The notes under the pieces are model-generated. The model made no database searches. It was not told where the DNA came from and worked only from the letters and a program-made list of their open reading frames with translations. From Lewinellaceae bacterium (GTDB lineage Bacteria > Bacteroidota > Bacteroidia > Chitinophagales > Saprospiraceae): DNA of 35,527 nucleotides. The translations under genes were made by a program, and so were the position numbers. Each line of letters begins with the position of its first letter. The first letter of the stretch is position 1. The DNA is taken from assembly GCA_024644235.1 (NCBI GenBank), contig JAHELJ010000001.1, positions 1 through 35,527 on the forward strand, read 5' to 3'. This document shows, one piece after another, positions 10,177 to 19,531 of the stretch.

Positions 10177-11904
10177 ATGAAAATGAAAAGCTTTATAAAT
10201 TATCTCGGAGTTTTGGCAATCGTGTCTCTCCTAATGATGGCCTGTAAGGATGAATTCCTGGACGGGCCGGCACAGGGCGTACTGGATCAAAGTACCCTGG
10301 GGAACCCAGATGGGGTGGAAGGTACCCTTGTCGCCGCCTATTCCTTGTTGGATGGTTATGGAGGATTTAGTGGTTGGGGAGCAGCCGGATCTAATTGGAT
10401 CTGGGGAAGCGTGGCTTCTGACGATGCCTATAAGGGATCTGAGGCGGGTGACCAGCAGCCTTCCACTGATGTAGAACTCTATCAGTGGGGTACCACCGGT
10501 GCCGATAGTTATCTAAACGAAAAATGGACAGTGATCTACGAAGGAATTAACCGGGCCAATTCAACCCTCAACCTGCTCGCTTCGGTAGATGCAGTGGGAG
10601 ATGCAGACCGGCAGCGAATCAGAGGGGAAGCAGTCTTCCTGAGAGCCCACTATCATTTTGACGCCTGGAAGATCTGGGAGAACATTCCCTATTACAGAGA
10701 AACTGACACCGATTTCCGAAAGAGCAATACAGCAGAAGATGCTCTGGCGGCAGTGATTGCAGATTTGAAAGAAGCAGCTAGTCTGTTACCGGAAAGCCAG
10801 GGAGATATTGGCAGGGTAACCAGCTGGACTGCTCGGGCTTATCTCGGAAGGGCTTTGACCCATGGTGCCTCCAAAAACTTAGGTGGTGCAAGCTGGGCAG
10901 AAGTAAAAAGTACCCTTGATGCTGTGGTGAATGGAGGACCTTATGCACTCAATGATTGCTATCACTCGATTTTCAGTGTAGCAGGAGAGAACAGTGCGGA
11001 AATGGTGTTGGCTTATCAGTCGTCAGTGAATGATGGAGACGGCAATGGAAATAACGGAAACTATGCTGATCGATTGAACTTCCCACACGGGGGTAGTCCT
11101 TTTGGTTGCTGCGGATTTCATCAGCCTTCACAAAACCTGGTCAACGCATTTAAAGTTGATGGCAGTGGATTGCCGCTTTTCGGAACTTTTAACGATGCAG
11201 ATCTCACCTCAGGTGACCCTGTAGATCCTAGACTCGATTGGTCGGTGGGCCGTGATGACGTGCCGTTTTTGAATCATGGCATTCATACGCCAGGTTGGAT
11301 CCGGGATCGCGCGTGGGCTGGTCCGTATAGTCCAAAGAAGAATATTTACCATGCCGGGCAGGGCGAGAGCAGCAACGTGGGCTGGAACAGTACCCACCTC
11401 ACTTCATTGAACCTGCACATTCTGCGGTACTCCGATGTTATCCTGATGCTGGCCGAAGCTGAGGTCGAAGCCGGCAGCCTTGAAAGAGCAAGAGAACTTG
11501 TTAACATGGTACGAAGCCGAGCTGGCAATTGCGCTCAGGGACCTGGCTCTGGGGTAGAAGATATCGCCGTTCCAATTGATGATCCATCCATCACCTGGGC
11601 CAATTATCAGGTTAGTACCTATGATAATCCGTGGTCAGATCAGGCCGCTGCTCGCCAAGCAGTACGGATGGAACGACGGCTCGAGTTAGCGATGGAAGGT
11701 CACCGCTTCTTCGACTTGCGAAGATGGGGGATTGCGGAGCAGGTATTGAATGATTACCTCGCAGTCGAAAAAACCAAAAGACAGTATCTAACCGGATCTG
11801 CCGGATACACTGGAAGAAATAATCTTTATCCACTTCCCAGTGTGCAAATTGAATTGAGTAGAGTAGAAGGTGAGGACCGATTACAGCAGAATTCTGGTTG
11901 GTAA
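10177..11904 (+). CDS. SusD/RagB-family nutrient-binding outer membrane lipoprotein
   Basis: This 575-aa surface lipoprotein would act as the binding lid on the SusC channel next door. The signal peptide ends in a LMMAC lipobox (Cys23) followed by KDEF, an acidic stretch of the kind linked to surface export of Bacteroidota lipoproteins. The body shows SusD features: the N-terminal TPR-like helical region (INRANSTLNLLA, AVFLRAHYHFDAWKIW) and the C-terminal signature RMERRLELAMEGHRFFDLRR. The C-terminus (NNLYPLPSVQIELS) matches the usual ending YPIPxxEI. Stop at 11904 is followed by a strong hairpin terminator, so SusC-SusD ends here. An ATG two codons further in (10183) is an equally possible start. 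Ligand unknown. Confidence 0.95.
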   Translation: MKMKSFINYLGVLAIVSLLMMACKDEFLDGPAQGVLDQSTLGNPDGVEGTLVAAYSLLDGYGGFSGWGAAGSNWIWGSVASDDAYKGSEAGDQQPSTDVELYQWGTTGADSYLNEKWTVIYEGINRANSTLNLLASVDAVGDADRQRIRGEAVFLRAHYHFDAWKIWENIPYYRETDTDFRKSNTAEDALAAVIADLKEAASLLPESQGDIGRVTSWTARAYLGRALTHGASKNLGGASWAEVKSTLDAVVNGGPYALNDCYHSIFSVAGENSAEMVLAYQSSVNDGDGNGNNGNYADRLNFPHGGSPFGCCGFHQPSQNLVNAFKVDGSGLPLFGTFNDADLTSGDPVDPRLDWSVGRDDVPFLNHGIHTPGWIRDRAWAGPYSPKKNIYHAGQGESSNVGWNSTHLTSLNLHILRYSDVILMLAEAEVEAGSLERARELVNMVRSRAGNCAQGPGSGVEDIAVPIDDPSITWANYQVSTYDNPWSDQAAARQAVRMERRLELAMEGHRFFDLRRWGIAEQVLNDYLAVEKTKRQYLTGSAGYTGRNNLYPLPSVQIELSRVEGEDRLQQNSGW

Positions 11905-11934
11905 AATGAAATGAAGATTATTTCCAAATAAATG

Positions 11935-11968
11935 AAAAAAGGAGTTACCTCGCGGTGGCTCCTTTTTT
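11935..11968. terminator. Bidirectional intrinsic terminator between susD and VCBS2
   Basis: GGAGTTACC (11941-11949) and GGTGGCTCC (11954-11962) form a 9-bp stem with two G.U pairs and a TCGC loop. A6 precedes it (11935-11940) and T6 follows (11963-11968), so it can end transcription from both susD (+) and VCBS2 (-), whose stops lie 30 and 26 bp away. Confidence 0.88.
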
Positions 11969-11994
11969 GCTTTTTGACAAATGCGATAAGCTAG

Positions 11995-14900
11995 TTATTC
12001 CAGCTCGTCCTCTATAGCCCCAATTTCCCCAACTGACTTTCGAAATTCAATGTTCTGAACCATCTCTCTTGGTCTCCAAATGGCACGGATAGATTGGGAT
12101 AGGTAGCCACTTCCATAGTGAAATTCGACTTTCTCTTCACCACCATCCAAATACGTGATTAGAGCGTGAGTATCTTCCGAAGCTGCAAAAAAAATCTGCA
12201 TGTCTGATTGTTCCAAGAGGTACGGTAATATCTGACCTTTGTTTTGAGCAGCAATGATCAAATTTTGTTGATTCGGAGTACTTAGTGATACCAAAGACTT
12301 TGCATCTCCGGGAACATTGAGCCCCATGTCTGGCCCTCGGACTGTTGTAAAGTCGCCTACTCCATTACCTTCCAGGATCAATCCATTCATGGCATCATAG
12401 CGACCCATACCAACTTCAGTAGAGAAAGAATTTCCAATAACAATCACATCTAGATTTCCGTCCTGATTGTAATCCAGGGTTTGCATTCCAAAGATGGGTG
12501 CTACCTGGCACTTCAGAGGCAGCGGCCGCACTTCAAACTCCAGATTACCTCTATTGATCAGGATCGAACTGGAAAAGGTGAAGGACTTGAAAACTTTGGC
12601 ATCCTCTAGCTCATCGGGAGGAAATATTTCATTGAAGGGGGCTCTGGCGTAGCTTTCGTAACTATGAAACCGGCGCTGCAAACTTGGGATTTGCTTGATC
12701 ATGCCGTCCCGTAACGCCACCGGGTAATTGACATCTCCATAATACTGGCACATCACCGGATCAATGGTGCCATTGTCGTCATAGTCTTTGGCGTAGATAC
12801 AAAAGGGTCTGTCAACAGAGGCCTGGTAAGAGGTGTTCAGTCCCAGATTGCCGATAATATAATCTGAGTCGCCATCTCTGTCAAAATCTCCGGGAACTAT
12901 GCTGTTCCACCAGCCATTGGTGTTCGTTAATGACGAAGTATATGCAGGTGATAAATGACCAGTTTCGTTTAGAAATATGGTTATGGGCATCCATTCTCCG
13001 ACTAGGATTAGATCGATCCAGTTGTCGTTATTGATATCGGTCCACAGTGCTGAAGTCACCATACCTGGGAATGCCAACAAAGAATCGACTGCTAGGGTGA
13101 TATCGGTGAATTTCCCATGGTTATTCTGAAACAGGTAGCTTCTTGGTGTCAGGGGATATTGGCCAGGGGATACACGGCCGCCCACGAAGAGATCCAGATC
13201 CCCATCCCGGTCATAATCCGTTGCGATGACACAGGAACCGCTAGATGTGATTTCCGGCAAGGCCGAGCTGTCGGGATGGAAATTACCAAGCCCATCATTC
13301 AGATACAATCTGTCTTGCAAATCTGTCTCCTGGTTCATTAGATGGGTTCCTCCGCTCACGACATAGAGGTCAAGATCATGGTCGCCATCTGCATCAAACA
13401 GGAGACTGCCAAGATCCTCAGCCTCAACATGGTAGGGTATCACTGTCGATTCGAATCCTGATTCTGACTGGATAAAAAGCTGACCCGGATAGCCTGAGGC
13501 ACCTCCAACGAAAAAGTCGTCGAAGCCGTCTCCATTTACATCTCCAACAGCCATGCCCGGACCCAGTCGGGAAAGTTCATGCGGTATCAGGGATTGTATA
13601 AAAAAATCGTGTGAAGGATTTTCCCGGTGTCGGAATGAAAGGAGATTAGAATCCGGAAAAGACCTGAACGAGAGTGAAGAATCAACCGATACTCGAGGTG
13701 ATTGATCACGAGATGCTGCTTTCTGATAGTCTATTTCAATTGTTTGATTCGTCTCCACATTTTCTAATCTAGAGATTTTACCATCAGGCCAGGTTACCAG
13801 AATACTGTCTAATGTGGTTTTATTTAAGCCGGTCACGATAATCGGATCCACACTGGACAGATAGCCCCGATAGATATTGAGGTCGTAATATTGAATATCA
13901 GGTCCTGCATGTAGCATAATTTTGCTTCCCAGCCCTTGGGAGTTTTTGCGATCACCTTTAAGTTTTAACCGAAGAAATGACTTGCCCTGCCTCTCAGACC
14001 GGTTTTCATAAATGAAAGCAGGTTCATTGATGTTGCTAACTACCAGGTCCAGATCTCCGTCGAGGTCCAGGTCGCCATATGCACATCCATTAGAAAAGGA
14101 GGGACGATCCAGGCCCCAGGATAATGTTGCATTGGAAAACCTAAGACCTCCATTGTTTTTGAAAGCGTAATTCGAAATCTTGGTCCCTTTTTGATTTACA
14201 ATGGATTGGTAGTGCTTATCGGCGGGAGCCCTTGGATTAACAAAGGGAGAGTTCTCATTGTAGTTTAGAAAATCTAGATTTCCCAGATCTCGCGAAAAGC
14301 CATTGGTGACGTAGATGTCTTTAAACCCATCCAGGTCGAGATCTGCCAGCAGAGCACTCCAACTCCAATCCGTCTTGTGCACACCTGCCATTTGTCCTAT
14401 TTCGCTAAAGGTGCCATCTCCGTTATTGATTTGTAGCATGTTGCGGGGATACTGAGGTTCATATCCAAGCCCAAGCAAATAGTAAAACATATTGTAATTG
14501 GGTGTTGGCACTAGAGTCTTTTCCCGGTAGTTGTCTTCCGGGTACATGTCAAGGACGTAGATATCTGGCCACCCGTCATTATCGACATCTGCAACATCGT
14601 TTCCCATGCTGGCAAAACTGGTGTGACGCAGGTATTGATCAGCCCGGTTGGTGAAGGTCCCATCCCGATTATTTATATAGAGTACATCATTGGTGCTAAA
14701 ATCATTGCTAACGAAGATATCCGGCCAGCCGTCATTGTTAATGTCTGCTGTATTTACTCCTAAACTGTACCCTTCATATAAAATACCTGCTTCCCTTGAA
14801 ACATCCGTGAATGTGCCATCCCCATTATTCTGATAAAGCTTATCGGTACTTCTTGCTTCGCCTCTGACCTTCCTGGTAGTAGCCCGCCCCATCAAGTTCA

Positions 14901-15504
14901 GAGCGAAATCGGTTGGATTTATTGCCAGGAAAACATCAAGGTCACCGTCCCGGTCGTAGTCGAAAAAACTGGCATGTGTGCATTGGCTGGAATCATCAAG
15001 CCCATACCTGTTGGCCGCCTCTACAAAAGATTCATCGCCCTGATTCAGGTATAATAGATTACGGTTTGCTTCCGGATCAGGTGGCCCCGAGACGCTGAAG
15101 TAGATGTCGGTGAGATTATCTCCATTTATATCGACCATTGAGACTCCAGTGATCCACCGGCCGGCCGACAAACTCGAGGCATTAGTTTTATCCTCAAACC
15201 GGAGGTCACCCCGGTTAAAGTAAATCCGGGCTGAAACTTGATTTCCTCCAAAAACCAAATCAGGCAGCTGGTCGTTGTTTAAATCGCCGATGCCCACGCC
15301 CGAACCAGTGTAGAAGTTGGTAAAGGTCAACATATTGACCGAGTCATTCTCTATCAGTTGGTTTGTGAAGTCAACCCCTGTTTTCGCTGGCTTCAATAAA
15401 TGGAAAAGCTGATCTGAATCACTGCTGTCACAGCCAGTGAGCATCAGGAAAAATATCACAGATAGAGGAAACGGAAGCGAATGATAAAGATCCTTTCTCG
15501 ACAT
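11995..15504 (-). CDS. VCBS2: FG-GAP/VCBS-repeat lipoprotein with ASPIC/UnbV domain
   Basis: This 1169-aa paralogue of VCBS1 and VCBS3 points back toward susD. ATG at 15504 is chosen over a TTG six codons upstream; the signal peptide then ends in MLTGC (Cys25), followed by an acidic DSSDSD stretch suggestive of surface display. Two propeller regions of FG-GAP repeats with calcium-loop motifs (GDLNNDQLPDLVF, DYDRDGDLDVFL, DLDLDGDLDLVV) lie at about residues 60-490 and 620-1090. They flank an ASPIC/UnbV domain near 506-590 (FLRLKLKGD...IYRGYLSS...VTWPDG). The second propeller has GEWMPITIF and GWWNS. The last ~60 residues (LDGGEEKVEFHYGSGYLSQS) resemble the end of VCBS3 and are missing from VCBS1. 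It shares a short divergent promoter region with VCBS3. Function unknown; likely surface binding or scaffolding. Confidence 0.88.
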   Translation of the reverse strand: MSRKDLYHSLPFPLSVIFFLMLTGCDSSDSDQLFHLLKPAKTGVDFTNQLIENDSVNMLTFTNFYTGSGVGIGDLNNDQLPDLVFGGNQVSARIYFNRGDLRFEDKTNASSLSAGRWITGVSMVDINGDNLTDIYFSVSGPPDPEANRNLLYLNQGDESFVEAANRYGLDDSSQCTHASFFDYDRDGDLDVFLAINPTDFALNLMGRATTRKVRGEARSTDKLYQNNGDGTFTDVSREAGILYEGYSLGVNTADINNDGWPDIFVSNDFSTNDVLYINNRDGTFTNRADQYLRHTSFASMGNDVADVDNDGWPDIYVLDMYPEDNYREKTLVPTPNYNMFYYLLGLGYEPQYPRNMLQINNGDGTFSEIGQMAGVHKTDWSWSALLADLDLDGFKDIYVTNGFSRDLGNLDFLNYNENSPFVNPRAPADKHYQSIVNQKGTKISNYAFKNNGGLRFSNATLSWGLDRPSFSNGCAYGDLDLDGDLDLVVSNINEPAFIYENRSERQGKSFLRLKLKGDRKNSQGLGSKIMLHAGPDIQYYDLNIYRGYLSSVDPIIVTGLNKTTLDSILVTWPDGKISRLENVETNQTIEIDYQKAASRDQSPRVSVDSSLSFRSFPDSNLLSFRHRENPSHDFFIQSLIPHELSRLGPGMAVGDVNGDGFDDFFVGGASGYPGQLFIQSESGFESTVIPYHVEAEDLGSLLFDADGDHDLDLYVVSGGTHLMNQETDLQDRLYLNDGLGNFHPDSSALPEITSSGSCVIATDYDRDGDLDLFVGGRVSPGQYPLTPRSYLFQNNHGKFTDITLAVDSLLAFPGMVTSALWTDINNDNWIDLILVGEWMPITIFLNETGHLSPAYTSSLTNTNGWWNSIVPGDFDRDGDSDYIIGNLGLNTSYQASVDRPFCIYAKDYDDNGTIDPVMCQYYGDVNYPVALRDGMIKQIPSLQRRFHSYESYARAPFNEIFPPDELEDAKVFKSFTFSSSILINRGNLEFEVRPLPLKCQVAPIFGMQTLDYNQDGNLDVIVIGNSFSTEVGMGRYDAMNGLILEGNGVGDFTTVRGPDMGLNVPGDAKSLVSLSTPNQQNLIIAAQNKGQILPYLLEQSDMQIFFAASEDTHALITYLDGGEEKVEFHYGSGYLSQSIRAIWRPREMVQNIEFRKSVGEIGAIEDELE

Positions 15505-15533
15505 TTTTGGAAAAAAAATCAAAAGCTGTTATA

Positions 15534-15561
15534 CGAAACTACCGAAATATGCAATTTGCAA
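15534..15561 (-). promoter_or_regulatory. Candidate promoter for VCBS2
   Basis: Read on the minus strand, TTG (15561-15559), a 17-bp spacer and TAGTTTCG (15541-15534) match the Bacteroidota -33/-7 pattern with one mismatch in TAnnTTTG. The predicted start lies about 20-25 nt before the ATG at 15504. Pattern match only. Confidence 0.3.
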
Positions 15562-15582
15562 TGACATATTCCGGGAATCCCC

Positions 15583-15614
15583 TTGGATAGGAGGCTCCAA
15601 AAAGACTAAGTTTG
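15583..15614 (+). promoter_or_regulatory. Candidate promoter for VCBS3
   Basis: TTG (15583-15585) is followed after 21 bp by TAAGTTTG (15607-15614), an exact TAnnTTTG match. It is very close to the ATG at 15625, so the mRNA would have almost no leader. Either the transcript is near-leaderless or the match is chance. Confidence 0.3.
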
Positions 15615-15624
15615 CCAGTGGAAG

Positions 15625-18600
15625 ATGAAGGAAAATTCATTGCACAGAAAGCGATCGAAAATAATTGTTTGTCATGCTTTGCAATCATCGACGACAGTAG
15701 GCATGGGTATCCTCCTATTCCTGATAATTTTCCTATTGACAGCTTGTGATCGTGGCGAGACAGCCCTATTTCGATATGTAGAACCATCTCGGAGTGGGGT
15801 AGCCTTTGAGAACACAATTACGGAGAGCGACAGTTTCAACATTCTTGACTATGAGTATGTGTATAATGGCGGAGGGGTCGCGCTGGCAGATTTTAACAAC
15901 GACGGCAAAGTGGATATCTTTTTCACTGGCAATATGGTTTCCAACCGGCTATATCTGAATACTGGTGATCTTAAATTTAAAGACGTCACTGAGGCCGCCG
16001 GTTTAGGAGCGGATGGATTCTGGTGTTCCGGGGTCGCTGTTAATGATGTCAACTGTGATGGCTGGCTTGATCTCTACATAGCCACAAACACTTATGAACC
16101 GGGTGCCCGGAGGAGGAATTTATTATTTGTCAATCAGGGTCGGCAGCAAGGATCAGATGAAATTTCCTTTATAGAGGCAGGCGGAAGCTATGGGCTGGCT
16201 GACACTACCCATAGCATGAATACTGTATTTCTCGATTATGACAACGATCAGGATTTGGATGTATTTATAATCGTCAATGAGATGCAGGACAAGCGCAATC
16301 CAGGCCAATACCGCCAAAAGAAAGCTGAAGAAGATGCAAGAAGGGTAGATCGTTTGTACCGCAATGATTGGGATGAATCACTGGGTCATCCCGTCTTCCG
16401 CGATGTATCTGCAGAGGCCGGTATAAATGTGCCTGGTTATAGCCTTGGGGTAAATGTCGTAGACATCAATGGAGATGGTTGGAAAGATATTTATGTGAGC
16501 AATGACTTCATCAGCAACGATGCCTTTTACCTGAACAATGGGGATGGAACATTTACGGATATTGCCAATAAGATCTTTAAACATACCTCGCATTCGGCGA
16601 TGGGTAACGACATTACTGATATCAATAACGATGGCCAGCCCGACCTCATCACCTTAGACATGTTGCCGGAAGACAATTACCGCAAGAAGACCATGCTTGG
16701 CCCAACCAATTACATGTCTTATATCAACAACCGTAAATTTGGCTACGATTACCAGTACGTCAGAAACTCATTGCAATTGAATTTGGGGCCTGATCCTATA
16801 ACGGGAAATACGGTATTTAGTGAAGTCGGTTTGTTTGCTGGTATCTCCGCCACAGATTGGAGCTGGGCTCCGATGGTGGCAGACTTTGATCACAACACCT
16901 ACCGGGATTTAATAGTTACAAATGGGTTTCCCAAAGACATTACCGACAGGGATTTTGTGGATTACCAGGTGGATATACAGGCATACGCCTCCAAACCCTT
17001 TCTGCTGAGACGGATTCCTGAAGTCAAGTTGAAGAATTATGCCTTTCGAAATAATGGAATGTTTCCACTTGAAGATGTAACCAAACAGTGGGGGATAGAC
17101 AGGCCTTCTTTTTCAAATGGTGCGGCCTATGCTGACCTTGATGACGATGGCGATTTGGATTATGTAGTTAATAATATAAATGATACCGCCTTCATCTACG
17201 AAAATTTGTTGCTGGATGGCCTCAATCAGGACTCGGTTAGTCACTACTTGAGAATTGCGTTGAAAGGGCCTGATAAGAACCCGTTAGCCCTCGGATCGGT
17301 CATTAGGATCTATGCAGATTCTCAAATCCAGTTATATGAGCACTCGATATACCGTGGCTACTTGTCATCTATCGAGCCGGTTGCTCACTTTGGCTTGGGA
17401 GGTAGTGCTTCAGTAGATAGAATTGAAGTGGTATGGCCTGATCAAACAACGACCGTCTTATTGGGAGTACTGGCCGGACAGGAAATAACTATCTCGTATG
17501 ATGAGAGTGAACGAAAGCCACATAATATTGACAAGGAACAAGTTAATTTTGACCCTCTGTGGATTGAGGCTTCGGGCGAAATCGCACTGAATTTTACTCA
17601 TCAGGAATATGATTATATCGATTTTAACGTGCAGCCGCTGTTACCTCACAAGTTTTCTCAATTCGGTCCTGGTTTAGCCGCTGGAGATATTAATGGAGAC
17701 GGAAGGTCGGATTTGTATATCAGTGGTTCCACATTCTATAGTGGCAATTTGTTTTTACAGCTGGAAGATGGAAGTTTTCAACCGGCCGACTGGAATCAGA
17801 CCGAGGAAGAGATGAGGCACGAAGAATTAGGAGTCTTGTTTTTTGATGCTGACCTCGATGGCGACAACGACTTATACCTCGTGAGTGGCGGTTATGAATT
17901 CAATGCTCAGGATTCCTTCTACAATGACCGTTTGTATATCCAGGAACAGGGAGCATGGCGGCTAGCCAAAGATCTAATTCCTCGCTTAGCGGTTAGTGGC
18001 TCATGTGTGCGGGCTGCTGACTTCGATAAAGATGGAGATCTCGATCTTTTCGTCGGTGGTAGAGTATTTCCGCATGAATACCCCAGGCCTGTTAGCAGCT
18101 ATCTCTTAGAGAACAAGCTGGAAGAAGGTGCACTTCGCTTTGCGGTGGCCGACTCTTCGATCGCTGGCGTGTTGACAAATATTGGTATGGTTACGGACGC
18201 CCTTTGGACAGATGTGGACAATGATCAGTGGGTTGATTTATTGCTGGCGGGAGAGTGGATGCCAATCACTTTCCTCCGAAATGAGAATGGCGTCTTCAAA
18301 GATCGAACCCAAGGATCCGGGTTGGAAAGCAGGGTAGGGTGGTGGAATTGCCTCATTCCAGGTGATATAGAAGGCGATGGTGATGTCGATTACGTAGGTG
18401 GCAACTTCGGACAAAATATGCTTTTCAAGGTCACCGAAAAGACCCCAGTGAAGGTCTATGGCAAGGACTTCGACGGCAATGGAGGGTTTGACGCAATCGT
18501 CAGTGCGTATTTCAAAAATACCGAGGGACAATATGCCGAATTTCCTTTGCATGGTAGAGACGATCTGTCCAAGCAAGTGATCGCATTTAAGGATGATTTT

Positions 18601-19272
18601 CCTTTTCATAAAGATCTCGCTGTAGCTACAATGCAGGAGATTTTTACCCGCGAGCAACTTAAGAATGCTTTGGTACTTGAAGCCAATGACTTGCGCACCT
18701 CCTTGATCCTTAACCAGGGAAATGGTCAATTTGTAATAATGCCCTTAGCTGATGAAGCCCAACTGGCTCCGGTATATGGAGGACATATTCAGGATGTGGA
18801 CGGTGATGGAATTATGGACATAACCTTGGTAGGCAATGACTACGGGATGGAATTGCTCACCGGCAGGTGTGATGCGCTAAATGGTCTCACTTTAAAGGGA
18901 TTTGAAAATCAATCCTATCAGACGATGAAGCTTGCAGAAAGTGGTTTGGTGGCTAGTGGCGATGCGAAGTCGATGATAAGAATCTCGATAAGGGATCTAC
19001 CTTATTACATCATTGGTCAGAATCAGGGAGAACTTTTAGTTTATCGAAAGAAGAATCCTACTCCCCAACACTCCATCTCTCTTGGACCATTGGATTTTCG
19101 AATTCACTATCAATACGACGGAGTGGACCATACAATCGAAGCCTACTATGGCGAAGGATTCATATCTCAATCCGACAGAACTAAGTTTCTTCCTATCGGT
19201 GCTTCTTCGGTCATTGTTGAGGATTACCAGGGAAATCGAAAGAGCGTACCTCTTCCAAAGCCAGGATTGTAA
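15625..19272 (+). CDS. VCBS3: FG-GAP/VCBS-repeat lipoprotein with ASPIC/UnbV domain
   Basis: At 1215 aa this is the longest of the three paralogues. A basic N-terminus (MKENSLHRKRSK) precedes a hydrophobic stretch ending in LLTAC (Cys41), a lipobox. FG-GAP repeats with calcium-loop motifs (DFNNDGKVDIFF, DYDNDQDLDVFI, DLDDDGDLDYVV) form predicted propellers at about 65-530 and 665-1120. Between them is an ASPIC/UnbV domain at about 538-630 (LRIALKGPDKN...IYRGYLSS...VVWPDQ). GEWMPITF and GWWNC occur in the second propeller. A ~60-residue tail (YQYDGVDHTIEAYYGEGFISQS) matches the VCBS2 tail. It is divergent from VCBS2 across ~120 bp, which suggests shared control. Its stop codon abuts a minus-strand hairpin. 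Molecular function unknown. Confidence 0.88.
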   Translation: MKENSLHRKRSKIIVCHALQSSTTVGMGILLFLIIFLLTACDRGETALFRYVEPSRSGVAFENTITESDSFNILDYEYVYNGGGVALADFNNDGKVDIFFTGNMVSNRLYLNTGDLKFKDVTEAAGLGADGFWCSGVAVNDVNCDGWLDLYIATNTYEPGARRRNLLFVNQGRQQGSDEISFIEAGGSYGLADTTHSMNTVFLDYDNDQDLDVFIIVNEMQDKRNPGQYRQKKAEEDARRVDRLYRNDWDESLGHPVFRDVSAEAGINVPGYSLGVNVVDINGDGWKDIYVSNDFISNDAFYLNNGDGTFTDIANKIFKHTSHSAMGNDITDINNDGQPDLITLDMLPEDNYRKKTMLGPTNYMSYINNRKFGYDYQYVRNSLQLNLGPDPITGNTVFSEVGLFAGISATDWSWAPMVADFDHNTYRDLIVTNGFPKDITDRDFVDYQVDIQAYASKPFLLRRIPEVKLKNYAFRNNGMFPLEDVTKQWGIDRPSFSNGAAYADLDDDGDLDYVVNNINDTAFIYENLLLDGLNQDSVSHYLRIALKGPDKNPLALGSVIRIYADSQIQLYEHSIYRGYLSSIEPVAHFGLGGSASVDRIEVVWPDQTTTVLLGVLAGQEITISYDESERKPHNIDKEQVNFDPLWIEASGEIALNFTHQEYDYIDFNVQPLLPHKFSQFGPGLAAGDINGDGRSDLYISGSTFYSGNLFLQLEDGSFQPADWNQTEEEMRHEELGVLFFDADLDGDNDLYLVSGGYEFNAQDSFYNDRLYIQEQGAWRLAKDLIPRLAVSGSCVRAADFDKDGDLDLFVGGRVFPHEYPRPVSSYLLENKLEEGALRFAVADSSIAGVLTNIGMVTDALWTDVDNDQWVDLLLAGEWMPITFLRNENGVFKDRTQGSGLESRVGWWNCLIPGDIEGDGDVDYVGGNFGQNMLFKVTEKTPVKVYGKDFDGNGGFDAIVSAYFKNTEGQYAEFPLHGRDDLSKQVIAFKDDFPFHKDLAVATMQEIFTREQLKNALVLEANDLRTSLILNQGNGQFVIMPLADEAQLAPVYGGHIQDVDGDGIMDITLVGNDYGMELLTGRCDALNGLTLKGFENQSYQTMKLAESGLVASGDAKSMIRISIRDLPYYIIGQNQGELLVYRKKNPTPQHSISLGPLDFRIHYQYDGVDHTIEAYYGEGFISQSDRTKFLPIGASSVIVEDYQGNRKSVPLPKPGL

Positions 19273-19305
19273 AAAGAAAAAGGGCTGGAACAATGTCCCA
19301 ACCCT
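19271..19305 (-). terminator. Minus-strand hairpin with T-tract (fourth in the series)
   Basis: Arms 19281-19288 and 19298-19305 pair fully over 8 bp only when read on the minus strand, where the central C/A mismatch becomes G.U. The minus-strand stem is followed by TTTTTCTTTTT. It starts at the VCBS3 stop codon and probably blocks minus-strand transcription entering VCBS3. Confidence 0.6.
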
Positions 19306-19354
19306 ATGTGACGGTCAAGTGGAATAAATCCTGACATTACCATCCTAAGTCTTT

Positions 19355-19388
19355 GTTTTGAAAAGCGGGACCGGTCTTTACCGGTCCC
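19355..19388 (-). terminator. Perfect 9-bp inverted repeat, terminator-like on minus strand
   Basis: GGGACCGGT (19367-19375) and ACCGGTCCC (19380-19388) form a perfect stem with a CTTT loop. The minus-strand exit is GCTTTTC and the plus-strand exit is not T-rich, so orientation is assigned to minus with moderate certainty. It could also be a protein-binding palindrome. Confidence 0.45.
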
Positions 19389-19432
19389 TAAAGTCAAAAA
19401 GTAAAAGCTAATCTATTGGGTTAACGTATTCC

Positions 19433-19465
19433 AAAAAATGGGCCGAACATCGTAGTGCTCAGCCC
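19433..19465 (-). terminator. Minus-strand hairpin with T-tract (second in the series)
   Basis: Arms 19440-19446 and 19459-19465 form a 7-bp stem on the minus strand, including one G.U pair that is a C/A mismatch on the plus strand. The stem is followed on the minus strand by ATTTTTT. It is about 120 nt beyond the stop of the SdrD-B-like protein gene. Confidence 0.55.
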
Positions 19466-19531
19466 TTGGGCGGGAGTGTGATATTCGAATGATTAATTTT
19501 TATATATGACGGTTTCAGAAACGAGTACCAC

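Noticed and set aside
18238-18729. 163-codon minus-strand open frame inside VCBS3
   Set aside because: Antisense shadow of conserved FG-GAP repeats; no start context or domain.
3328-19272. Reading the VCBS/UnbV proteins as RNA-binding proteins
   Set aside because: That label is inherited from old annotation of UnbV; lipoprotein signals and extracellular calcium-loop propellers argue against it.
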